From CAWIUB01 sp963839175 (GTDB taxonomy: Bacteria > Actinomycetota > Actinomycetes > Mycobacteriales > Jatrophihabitantaceae), in contig CAWIUB010000050.1 in assembly GCA_963839175.1 (NCBI GenBank), positions 186,001 through 250,000 on the forward strand: a DNA stretch of 64,000 nt, read 5' to 3'. The translations under genes were made by a program, and so were the position numbers. Below, piece after piece: positions 1 to 6,307 of the stretch. Below the pieces are notes generated by a model. The model did not search any database. It had not been told where the DNA came from and saw only the letters and a list, made by a program, of their open reading frames with translations. The first letter of the stretch is position 1. Each line of letters begins with the position of its first letter.

Positions 1-46
1 CGTCGCGCCGGATGTCTGCGAGCTGCCCGATGACGTAGCTGTTCAC
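1..46 (-). CDS. 5' end of a CDS running off the left edge
   Basis: A GTG codon at 44-46 is preceded by the purine-rich stretch GAGAGGACGC at normal Shine-Dalgarno distance. Fifteen residues follow before the edge, beginning VNSYVIGQLADIRRD. This resembles the start of short actinobacterial conserved proteins of unknown function. Too little is present to name a family, so the call rests on the ribosome binding site and the open frame. Confidence 0.45.
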   Translation of the reverse strand, partial: MNSYVIGQLADIRRD

Positions 47-183
47 GATGCGTCCTCTCGCTGTGGGTTGCTCGGCATTCAGCCTGTGCCGGGCGGGCGT
101 TGCAGACATCGGCCAGGCGGCCGATGTCGGTCTGCCACGTCTCGGTGCGTTGCGGTCCCGGCTCCGTCGCGCAGCGGCGGTTC

Positions 184-252
184 GAATGCCCCGCCGATCG
201 TGCCCAGCGCGCTCACCTGCAGGTCGGACCGGCCCAGCCGCCGGGACAGCAC
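184..252 (-). pseudogene. aldo/keto reductase N-terminal remnant
   Basis: Read from a GTG at 252, this stretch gives 23 residues containing RRLGRSDLQVSALG. That closely matches the N-terminal signature of aldo/keto reductases (RRLGRSGLKVSALGLG type). The frame then loses similarity and stops, so only the N-terminal strand survives. It lies just downstream of the alpha/beta hydrolase stop and upstream of the left-edge gene. Identification is by motif memory only, and the fragment is short. Confidence 0.4.
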
Positions 253-265
253 ACTGTCTGCACGT

Positions 266-1114
266 TCATCTGCTCATTCCCTCTCTGGTCATCGTGTGTT
301 TCAGGATCGCGGGGATAACCATGTTCCAGGTCGCCGGTGGCAGCTCGTGGCCGGTCCGCACCAGCGGGAGCAGGCGGGCGCCGGGGATCTCCGTGACCAG
401 TGCGAGCCCGTGGCCGTAGGGCAGGATGGGGTCCTCGGTGCCGTGGATGACGAGCGTCGGCGCGATCAGGTCTCGGAGTCGCTCCCGCCAACGGTCGGTC
501 CCGTTGATGAGGTCGTGATTGGTCATGCTCGCGGCCATGCTGGCGGTGCGGTCGAAAACGCGGCCCCACAGATACCGCATGGCCGCTTCGTCGAAGGGGC
601 GCGAGCGGCTGGCTGCGGCCCGGGCGAGGAACACCCCGTAGTCGATCACGGCGGACCGATCGGACCAGTCCGGCACCGTCGCGTCCATCAGGTCGGCAGC
701 GGCCTGCTCGGCCATCGCCGGAAGGTCCGGGTCACCGCCGCCCGGGCTGGTGGAGATCAGGGTGAGCGATGCGACCCGGCGGGGATGGTCGAGGGCCACC
801 AGCTGGCCGATGGCCCCGCCCATCGACATCCCCACCAGATGCGCTCTCGCCCGGTTGAAGACGTCAAGTAAACCGACGGCATCCGCGGCCAGATCACGCA
901 GCGCGTACGCCGGAGCACCCGGCTGGTACGTGACCGACCGGCCGGTGTCGCGGTGGTCGTAGCGGATGACGAAGCGCCGCCCAGCGGCAAGACGAGCGCA
1001 GAACTTGTCCTCCCACCAGTCCATGGAGGCACCCGACCCCATGATGAGCAGGATGGCGGGGTCGGCCGGGTGACCGAAGGTCTCCACGCACAGGTCGACT
1101 CCGTTGGCGCGCAC
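266..1114 (-). CDS. alpha/beta hydrolase
   Basis: A predicted alpha/beta-hydrolase-fold esterase or hydrolase of about 282 residues, substrate unknown. The GTG at 1114 (VRANGVDLCVETFG) fits the family N-terminus; the open frame runs further upstream to 1234, but that part is low-complexity proline/arginine sequence. The core shows the oxyanion region IMGSGASMDWW, the nucleophile elbow GMSMGG (Ser about 97), an acid in HGTEDPILP and a histidine in RTGHELPP, so the triad looks complete. The closest match in style is the TAP-like/RsbQ-like hydrolase group. It is monocistronic or loosely linked to the remnant downstream. Confidence 0.8.
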   Translation of the reverse strand: MRANGVDLCVETFGHPADPAILLIMGSGASMDWWEDKFCARLAAGRRFVIRYDHRDTGRSVTYQPGAPAYALRDLAADAVGLLDVFNRARAHLVGMSMGGAIGQLVALDHPRRVASLTLISTSPGGGDPDLPAMAEQAAADLMDATVPDWSDRSAVIDYGVFLARAAASRSRPFDEAAMRYLWGRVFDRTASMAASMTNHDLINGTDRWRERLRDLIAPTLVIHGTEDPILPYGHGLALVTEIPGARLLPLVRTGHELPPATWNMVIPAILKHTMTREGMSR

Positions 1115-1234
1115 GTTCCTGGCGTGAGATTGCCCAGGCGAACCCACGCCACGCTGGTCGGGCGGGGCGGGCGGCCGGCGCGGGGGCCGGCCAGGACTGG
1201 TTGTCACCTCGGGCCGCATGCTGGACGCCGCCAA

Positions 1235-1636
1235 TCAGGACGGTTGCAGCGCTGGTTCGCTGTACAGCAGCTGCCAGACGTGCCCATCGACGTCTTGGAA
1301 GCTGCCGAAGTACATTCCGCCGTCGTGGGTACTCGGCTGCCATAGCGTGCCGCCCGCTGCGAGCGCCAGACCTACCGTTTCGTCGACCTGCTCCTTGCTG
1401 TCGGCTGATAGGCAGGTCAGCACCTCGGTGGACGTGGTGCTGTCACGGATCTCGTCGTTGATGAAGCTGCGGAATCGCTGTTCGCCGAGCAGCATCAGGT
1501 AGATGTTCTCGTCGATCATCATGCACGCGCACTGTTCGTCGGAGAACAGGGGCTGGTAGTCGAAGCCCAGCCTGGTGAAGAACTGCCTGGAGTTGTCGAC
1601 GTTCTTGACCGGCAGGCTCAGGTAGATCGTGCGCAT
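1235..1636 (-). CDS. VOC family (glyoxalase-like) protein
   Basis: A 133-residue protein of the vicinal oxygen chelate superfamily. It begins MRTIYLSLPVKNVDNSRQFF, the usual first beta-alpha unit of the PhnB/extradiol-like group. The second beta-alpha half ends in FGSFQDVDGHVWQLLY, with the typical D-x-D-GH-x-W ending. The start is supported by GAGGAGG nine bases upstream of the ATG. Proteins of this subgroup are commonly annotated as lactoylglutathione-lyase-like, but the substrate cannot be predicted. It is transcribed in the same direction as the zinc-ribbon gene upstream. Confidence 0.85.
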   Translation of the reverse strand: MRTIYLSLPVKNVDNSRQFFTRLGFDYQPLFSDEQCACMMIDENIYLMLLGEQRFRSFINDEIRDSTTSTEVLTCLSADSKEQVDETVGLALAAGGTLWQPSTHDGGMYFGSFQDVDGHVWQLLYSEPALQPS

Positions 1637-1661
1637 CGGGTGTCGCCTCCTCTATCACGGT

Positions 1662-1874
1662 TCACGGGCTGCGGGTGGTCTTGTCGGCCCCGGGTGTGAC
1701 CGGGGCCGGTTGTTGCGGGTTGAAGTAGGCGGCTTCGGTGTGGATGAGCAGGGGCAACTCGCCCCGATCGAGGTAGATGCCGCGGCAGTCGAGGCATTGG
1801 TCGATGGTGACGCCACTGCGCTCGTAGGTGTCCATCCGGCCGCGGCACTTCGGGCAGGTCAACGCTGCGGTCAT
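1662..1874 (-). CDS. small zinc-ribbon (TFIIB-type zinc finger) protein
   Basis: A 70-residue protein with two CxxC knuckles, CPKC near residue 7 and CLDC near residue 27, followed by RGIYLDRGEL. This is the pattern of zf-TFIIB domain proteins, small zinc-binding proteins of unknown function in many bacteria. Its ATG overlaps the TGA of the upstream PGPGW membrane-protein gene (ATGA at 1871-1874), which implies translational coupling. The C-terminal tail is proline/threonine rich and probably disordered. Confidence 0.8.
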   Translation of the reverse strand: MTAALTCPKCRGRMDTYERSGVTIDQCLDCRGIYLDRGELPLLIHTEAAYFNPQQPAPVTPGADKTTRSP

Positions 1875-2152
1875 CGGGCCGCTCGGGTGGGGTTGCGATC
1901 GGGTCCCGTTCGTTTGGGGGTGACGCGGCGCCGGGCGGCGGCCAGCCGGTCGCGGACCCGGTCGAGCAGCCGGCGCGGCCAGTGGTAGTCGACGGCCAGC
2001 ACGGCCAGGCCGGCCGCGATGACCAGAAGGCCGGGCCCGGGAAGGACCAGCAGTGCCGCGCCGACAATCAGCAGCAGGCCGCCGGCGGCGGTGCGTGCGA
2101 GGCGTGGCAGCATCCCGGACCGGGTCCGCACCGGTTCGGTAGGAGGGGCCAT
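1871..2152 (-). CDS. PGPGW-type small membrane protein
   Basis: About 93 residues when started at the ATG at 2152, which has GGAAGGA six bases upstream. A long in-frame extension to 2395 lacks a ribosome binding site and reads as non-protein sequence. Residues about 20-55 form two hydrophobic segments around LLVLPGPGLLVIAAGLAVLA, the hallmark of the PGPGW (TIGR02611-like) transmembrane family of unknown function. The C-terminus is strongly basic (RDRLAAARRRV), placing it in the cytoplasm. The gene is coupled by ATGA to the zinc-ribbon gene. Confidence 0.75.
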   Translation of the reverse strand: MAPPTEPVRTRSGMLPRLARTAAGGLLLIVGAALLVLPGPGLLVIAAGLAVLAVDYHWPRRLLDRVRDRLAAARRRVTPKRTGPDRNPTRAAR

Positions 2153-2521
2153 GGCGTTCCTTCCAGTGAGGACGAGCTGGGTACTGCTAGAACCCAGTTT
2201 GGCTGCCGAACTCGCGCAGCGCAGGGCAGCTAACGGCAGAGATCTGCCGAGTCGCTTGCCGAATCTAGGAAAGCGCCGGGTCAGGCGGTGGGCCAGCGGA
2301 GCATGCAGCCGTTGCCCGGTGGTGTTACCGCGGCCGGGACGTAGGTGTCGAGGGAGCCAGCAGCGGGCCACATTGTTCTTGCCGAATCTCGGCAACTAAC
2401 TCGGCTGATTGTGGCTGTCTTTGCCCTCGTCGCTGCGCACCCATGCAGTTGACGATGGCATGAGCCGGACGTTGCGTCACCCGGTTACGCGGTTGCCGCA
2501 CCCGCGGAGGGAGGCGATGTC
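2153..2521. other. divergent intergenic region with TGCCGA half-sites
   Basis: This 369-bp gap separates the minus-strand PGPGW gene from the plus-strand TerC-like gene and must hold both promoters. TGCCGA half-sites lie near 2214, 2245 and 2257, a degenerate palindrome TTGCCGAATCTAGGAAA at 2256-2272 and a perfect one at 2379-2395. No gene is evident in either strand. Confidence 0.6.
2379..2395. promoter_or_regulatory. 17-bp palindrome TTGCCGA-N3-TCGGCAA
   Basis: The sequence TTGCCGAATCTCGGCAA has perfect 7-bp arms around ATC. It sits 126 bp before the TerC-like start. Closely related palindromes occur at 5635-5651 and 8918-8934, so this is probably a protein-binding operator rather than a terminator. 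The binding regulator is unknown. Confidence 0.5.
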
Positions 2522-3544
2522 ATGGTCGTGCCGCCGGCTGTGTGGCTGCTGACTGTCGCCGGTTTGGCTGCCCTTGTCGCGGTGGATGTCTGGCGGGCCC
2601 GCCGGCCGCACACGGTCGGCGTCCGGGAAGCGGCGGCCTGGTCGGCGGTGTATGTCGGGGTGGCCGGCCTGTTCGGGCTCGGGGTGTTGCTGTTCGCCGG
2701 CCCCGGCCCGGCGCTGGAATTCACCACCGGATACCTGGTCGAGAAGATGCTCTCGGTGGACAACCTGTTCGTGTTCGCCCTGGTGCTGGGCGCGTTCGCG
2801 GTGCCCGCCCGCCACCAGGCCAAGGTGCTGCTGATCGGCATCCTGGGCGCGCTCGGCATGCGGATCGTGTTCATCCTGGCCGGCGCGGCCGCGCTGAGCC
2901 GCTTCTCGGTGCTGTTCCTCGGATTCGGGGCGCTGCTCGTCTACACCGCCGTGCGGCTGCTGCGCAGCCACGGGACGCCGCCGGACGTGCGCAACGGGCG
3001 GGTGTTGCGCTGGGCGCGGCGCCACCTCCCGGTCGCCCCGGCAGATGCCCCGGACGGCGGCGGGGCGCTGCTGATCCGGGCCGGCCGCGGCCGGGCGATC
3101 ACCGGGCTCGGGCTGGCCGTGCTCGCCGTGCTGTCCGTCGACATCGTGTTCGCGCTGGACTCCGTGCCGGCGATCTTCGGCATCACCCAGAACCTGTACC
3201 TGGTGCTGTGCACCAACGCCTTCGCGCTGCTCGGCCTGCGGGCGCTGTATTTCCTGCTCGTCGGACTGCTCGACCGGCTGGTGCACCTGCACTACGGGCT
3301 GGCGATCGTGCTGGCGGTGATCGGCGGCAAACTCACCCTGCACTACCTGCACACGCTCGCCCCCGCCCTTCCCGAGATCCCGACCGGCCTGTCACTGCTG
3401 CTCATCGCCACCACCCTGACGGTCACCACCGCGACCAGCCTGCGCGCCACCCGCCGACGCGCACCGGCCACCAAGCCGCCCGCCCGGGGACAAGCCGGCC
3501 GCAGGCCTCCTCGATCGGCGGCAAGCATTGATGCACGGAGGTGA
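2522..3544 (+). CDS. TerC/Alx-family integral membrane protein
   Basis: A 340-residue polytopic protein of the TerC family, implicated in metal-ion (Mn2+) efflux or tellurium resistance. Family hallmarks are visible: EKMLSVDNLFVFALVLG near residues 74-90 and VDIVFALDSVPAIFGIT near 203-219, each with the conserved acidic residue inside a membrane segment. About eight hydrophobic segments can be counted. The C-terminus (from about residue 310) is basic and disordered. The ATG at 2522 has GGAGGGAGG at a suitable distance. The SMR gene starts three bases after its stop, so the two form an operon. Confidence 0.88.
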   Translation: MVVPPAVWLLTVAGLAALVAVDVWRARRPHTVGVREAAAWSAVYVGVAGLFGLGVLLFAGPGPALEFTTGYLVEKMLSVDNLFVFALVLGAFAVPARHQAKVLLIGILGALGMRIVFILAGAAALSRFSVLFLGFGALLVYTAVRLLRSHGTPPDVRNGRVLRWARRHLPVAPADAPDGGGALLIRAGRGRAITGLGLAVLAVLSVDIVFALDSVPAIFGITQNLYLVLCTNAFALLGLRALYFLLVGLLDRLVHLHYGLAIVLAVIGGKLTLHYLHTLAPALPEIPTGLSLLLIATTLTVTTATSLRATRRRAPATKPPARGQAGRRPPRSAASIDARR

Positions 3545-3546
3545 AG

Positions 3547-3870
3547 ATGGCTTGGTTCATCGTGGTTGTCGCCGGGCTGCTGGAGACCGGCTTCGCGATC
3601 TGCCTCAAACTCAGCCACGGGCTGACCCGCATCGGGCCCACCGTGCTGTTCGCCGTCTTCGCGCTCGGCAGCTTCGCCCTGCTCACCCTCGCCCTGAAGG
3701 ATCTCCACGTCGGACCCGCCTACGCGGTATGGACCGGCATCGGCGCGGCCGGCACCGTCGTGGTCGGCATGGCATGGCTGAACGAACCGGTCACGGTGCT
3801 CAAGCTGGTCTCCGTCAGCCTCGTCCTCGCCGGCGTGATCGGCCTGCAACTCAGCGGCGGTGCCCATTGA
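3547..3870 (+). CDS. SMR family exporter, SugE/Gdx-like
   Basis: A four-helix small multidrug resistance protein of 107 residues. The ATG at 3547 follows a strong GGAGGTGA site and gives MAWFIVVVAGLLE, placing the essential membrane glutamate at residue 13 as in SugE. The motif YAVWTGIGAAGT matches the guanidinium-exporter (Gdx/SugE) branch rather than EmrE. Only one SMR subunit is present, so it should work as a homodimer. It is immediately downstream of the TerC-like gene. Guanidinium as substrate is inferred from subgroup resemblance, and no guanidine riboswitch was recognised upstream. Confidence 0.85.
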   Translation: MAWFIVVVAGLLETGFAICLKLSHGLTRIGPTVLFAVFALGSFALLTLALKDLHVGPAYAVWTGIGAAGTVVVGMAWLNEPVTVLKLVSVSLVLAGVIGLQLSGGAH

Positions 3871-3871
3871 A

Positions 3872-3970
3872 CGACAGCCCAGCCAGCCGCTCCGGGTGCC
3901 GGGCAGTAACTAGCTGGGCTACCGCGCCGCCGGTGTCGTTGCCCACGAGGATCCCGTCGGGCAAGTCGAA
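3872..3970 (-). pseudogene. alpha/beta hydrolase nucleophile-elbow remnant
   Basis: The minus strand encodes an uninterrupted stretch with ILVGNDTGGAVAQLV followed by ARHPERLAGL. This is the strand-elbow-helix segment typical of haloalkane-dehalogenase-like hydrolases (VGNDTGG with an aspartate nucleophile). Both flanks are lost: one side runs into the SMR stop region and the other into the copper-ATPase fragment on the opposite strand. It is a true gene fragment of about 33 codons with no start or stop. Confidence 0.6.
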
Positions 3971-3972
3971 CG

Positions 3973-4335
3973 CGACGCCTCCAGGCCGACGGCAAGGTCG
4001 TGGCGATGGTCGGCGACGGCGTCAATGACGCGGCGGCCCTCGCTCAGGCAGATCTGGGCATTGCCATGGGAACGGGCACGGACGTCGCCATCGAAGCCAG
4101 CGACCTCACTCTGATCCGCGGCGACCTCACGGCTGCAGCAGATGCGATTCGCCTGTCCCGCCGCACCCTCGCGACCATCAAGGGAAACCTCGCCTGGGCG
4201 TTCGGCTACAACATCGCCGCGATCCCGCTGGCTGCGGCCGGGCTGCTCAACCCGTTGATCGCCGCAGCCGCGATGGCACTGTCCAGTCTGTTTGTCGTGT
4301 CCAACAGCCTGCGTCTGCGCCGGTTCGGTCACTGA
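3973..4335 (+). pseudogene. C-terminal fragment of a CopA-type P1B ATPase
   Basis: Reading begins near RLQADGKVVAMVGDGVNDA, the hinge of the ATPase P-domain with the Mg-binding GDGVND motif. It continues through MGTGTDVAIEASDLTLI and ends in the last two membrane helices with YN, P and MALSSLFVVSNSLRLRRF, a typical copper/silver ATPase C-terminus. The N-terminal metal-binding domains, the CPC helix and the DKTGT phosphorylation site (about 600 residues) are missing, so it cannot pump. The junction with the hydrolase remnant at about 3970 is abrupt, which marks a recombination scar. Confidence 0.85.
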
Positions 4336-4504
4336 TCTTTCGCTCGCGTGGTGGTTGGCGGCGGGCACGTGGTGGAGTCTGTGCTGATCGTGGTAGAGGG
4401 TCCGGTGACTGACCCAACGGATCGGCCGGTCGGTACCGGCTCCGCTGCGCGTTCTCTCGCGGCAGCTGGTCGCGCCGATCGGGCAGCGGTGGACGCGGTG
4501 GTGC

Positions 4505-5140
4505 AGGCGGTGCGCCCCGTGCTGGCGCTGGGTCACCGACCCGGCGTGGCGCGACGTGCTGCGCGTCGTATCCCTGCGCAATCTGCCACCGCAGGACGCC
4601 CGCGCATACCTGAGCGCGGAAGGGGTGCCGCCGCCTTTGCACGAGAAGCTGCTGGCGCTCAGCCGTGGGCATCCGCTCACCCTCGCTCTCCTCGTCGACG
4701 CGGTCGGCCGTGGCGCGGATTCGGTGCCTGCTTCGCTTGCCGAGGTGCCCGACCTGGTCGGCACGCTGCTGACGAACCTTGTTGTAGCAGCGCCTAGCCC
4801 GAGGCACCGGGCGCCACTGGAGGTCGCCGCGCATGCGCGGTTCACCACGGAGGCTCTGCTACTGCGGTGCTGGGCGGCGACAATGCGTCCGAGCTGTTCG
4901 ACTGGCTGCGGACGCTGTCCTTCATGGAGATCGGCAGGTACGGGCTGTTCCCACATGACCTGGCTCGTGACGTCCTCGATGCCGACCTGCGGTGGCGCGA
5001 CCCAGACAGCTACGCCGTGTTGCACCGCAGCGTGCGCGGCTATCTGGTCGCCCAGATCAACACCGCCGGCAGCGTGGCGGAAAAACAACGGCGCGTCGGT
5101 GATGCGATCTTCGTCTCGCAGTTCCACCCTGCCCTGAGCG
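4505..5140 (+). pseudogene. degenerate AAA-ATPase/LuxR-type regulator fragment
   Basis: The first frame gives WVTDPAWRDVLRVVSL and ARAYLSAEGVPPPLHEKL. After a one-base deletion near 4860, a second frame continues with LGGDNASELFDWLRTL, RYGLFPHDLARDVL and WRDPDSYAVLHRSVRGYL. These are the mid-portion motifs of large actinobacterial ATP-binding transcriptional regulators (AAA_16 type). The Walker motifs upstream and the C-terminal DNA-binding domain are absent, and the fragment runs straight into the RibD-like remnant. The 170 bases before 4505 hold nothing recognisable. Confidence 0.65.
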
Positions 5141-5451
5141 ATGAGCACGCCGTTCGACCTCGTTCTCGGAGGCAAGACCTACGACGTCTTCGCCGCGTAT
5201 TAGCCGCACGCTCCAGACGATGCCGGCGCCAAGCCTTTGAACGACGCCTCCAAGTACGTCGCGTCGCGCAGTCATCCCACGCTGAAGTGGCGCAACTCCG
5301 GCTGTGGGTGTTCGCTCTCGTCATCGGGTCGGGCAAGCGCCTGTTCGCGGAAGGCACCATCCCCGCCGGGCTGAAGCTCGTCGACAGCATGGTCTCCACC
5401 ACTGGGGTCGTGATCGGTACGTACCAGCCAGCAGGCGAGATCGTCACATGA
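5141..5451 (+). pseudogene. dihydrofolate reductase-like (RibD C-terminal) remnant
   Basis: From 5141 the frame reads PFDLVLGGKTYDVFAAY, then hits a TAG where the family has the tryptophan of AYW. It continues as PLNDASKYVASRSHPTLKW. A frame change near 5300 leads to IGSGKRLFAEGTIPAGLKLV and VSTTGVVIGTYQPAGE, the family C-terminus. These are signatures of the small DHFR-like/RibD C-terminal proteins common in actinobacteria. The N-terminus is missing, one nonsense codon is present and the centre is deleted, so it is dead. From 5452 to 5634 I see nothing coding. Confidence 0.65.
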
Positions 5452-5634
5452 TCGTTCGCGCTGGACTGACCGCGCCCCGCACACGATCGTCCGCGAGGGC
5501 TCGGCGAGCTCGTAGACAGTTCCAGGCCCGAGTGAGAGGCCCCGAGCACCATGATGAGGCCCGGTCGGCTTGACCGTAACAGCGGCCAGCATCACACCGA
5601 CGCCGAACAAGATTCGGCCGTAGCGAACGAAATG

Positions 5635-5651
5635 TTGCCGCGGTTCGGCAA
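5635..5651. promoter_or_regulatory. 17-bp palindrome related to 2379-2395
   Basis: TTGCCGCGGTTCGGCAA carries arms TTGCCGC and TCGGCAA, six of seven positions paired. It lies eight bases before the likely start of the interrupted PucR gene. It is one of three related palindromes in this accessory region. Confidence 0.45.
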
Positions 5652-5658
5652 GGATGGG

Positions 5659-6306
5659 ATGGTCGGTCGGGTGGCGACGCGGGGTGAGCGGGGCAGGGCC
5701 GAGCGGCTGTTGGCCGAGCTCGTCGAGCGGGCGTGCGCGCAGTCGCGGGGGGCGATGCCGCCGCAGCTGCTGGCCGGTTATCTCCCTGCGCTGCTTAAGG
5801 CGGCTGCTAACGGTCGGCGGGTGTCTGCCGCGGACCTTCGGCGGTGCCGGGAACTGGGGGGGCAGGCGGTTCGCGATGGGGTGGCGTTGCCGGCGATCGT
5901 AGACGCCTACCTGAGTGCGACGCGGTTTGCCTGGGCAGACCTGGCCACCCTGCTGCCCGCATTCGGGGCGCGGTCGGTGCCGGATCGCGCGCTCAGCGCT
6001 GCCGGTCAGACGGTGTTGCGGGCCGCTGATGATGCGCTGGCTGCGGTCGCCGAGGGGTATGTGGCGGCGGGCCGATCGCTGATCCGGGCCGAGGAGGCGC
6101 GGCGTCGCGAGTTTGTGGATGACCTGCTCGGCGGCGGTGCGGAGATACGCGGGTTGGTGTCGCGCGCGGAACGTTTCGGGTTGCGGCTGACCGCACCACA
6201 CCTGGTGGCCGTTGTCCGGGCCGGCCGGGCGTTCCGGGATACGGGTGTCGCGGTTGGGTCGGTCGAACAGCATCTGCGGGCGCGGTGGCCCGGACATGAG
6301 GCGCTA
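5659..6306 (+). pseudogene. PucR-family regulator, N-terminal half (IS-interrupted)
   Basis: About 216 residues (if started at the ATG at 5659; other starts are possible) cover the helical RsbR/PucR-type N-terminal domain and the first part of the GGDEF-like CdaR domain. The reading frame stops matching exactly at the codon CTA (6304-6306), where the IS1182-family element enters. Joining CTA to GTG at 8324 restores a continuous frame reading HEALVATKDGHLVCVV. The intact protein would be about 404 residues, normal for PucR/CdaR regulators. The reconstructed join is seen directly in the sequence; the inactivation is inferred. Confidence 0.85.
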
Positions 6307-6307
6307 G

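Noticed and set aside
2153..2395. N-terminal extension of the PGPGW protein to 2395
   Set aside because: It crosses the regulatory palindromes, has no ribosome binding site at its start and gives non-family sequence, while ATG 2152 has a good one.
3919..5175. Long minus-strand open frame across the remnant region
   Set aside because: It is antisense to recognisable fragments on the plus strand and is low-complexity; no motif or ribosome binding site supports it.
5452..5634. Open frames in both strands between the RibD-like remnant and PucR
   Set aside because: No recognisable protein motif, no ribosome binding site; considered non-coding.
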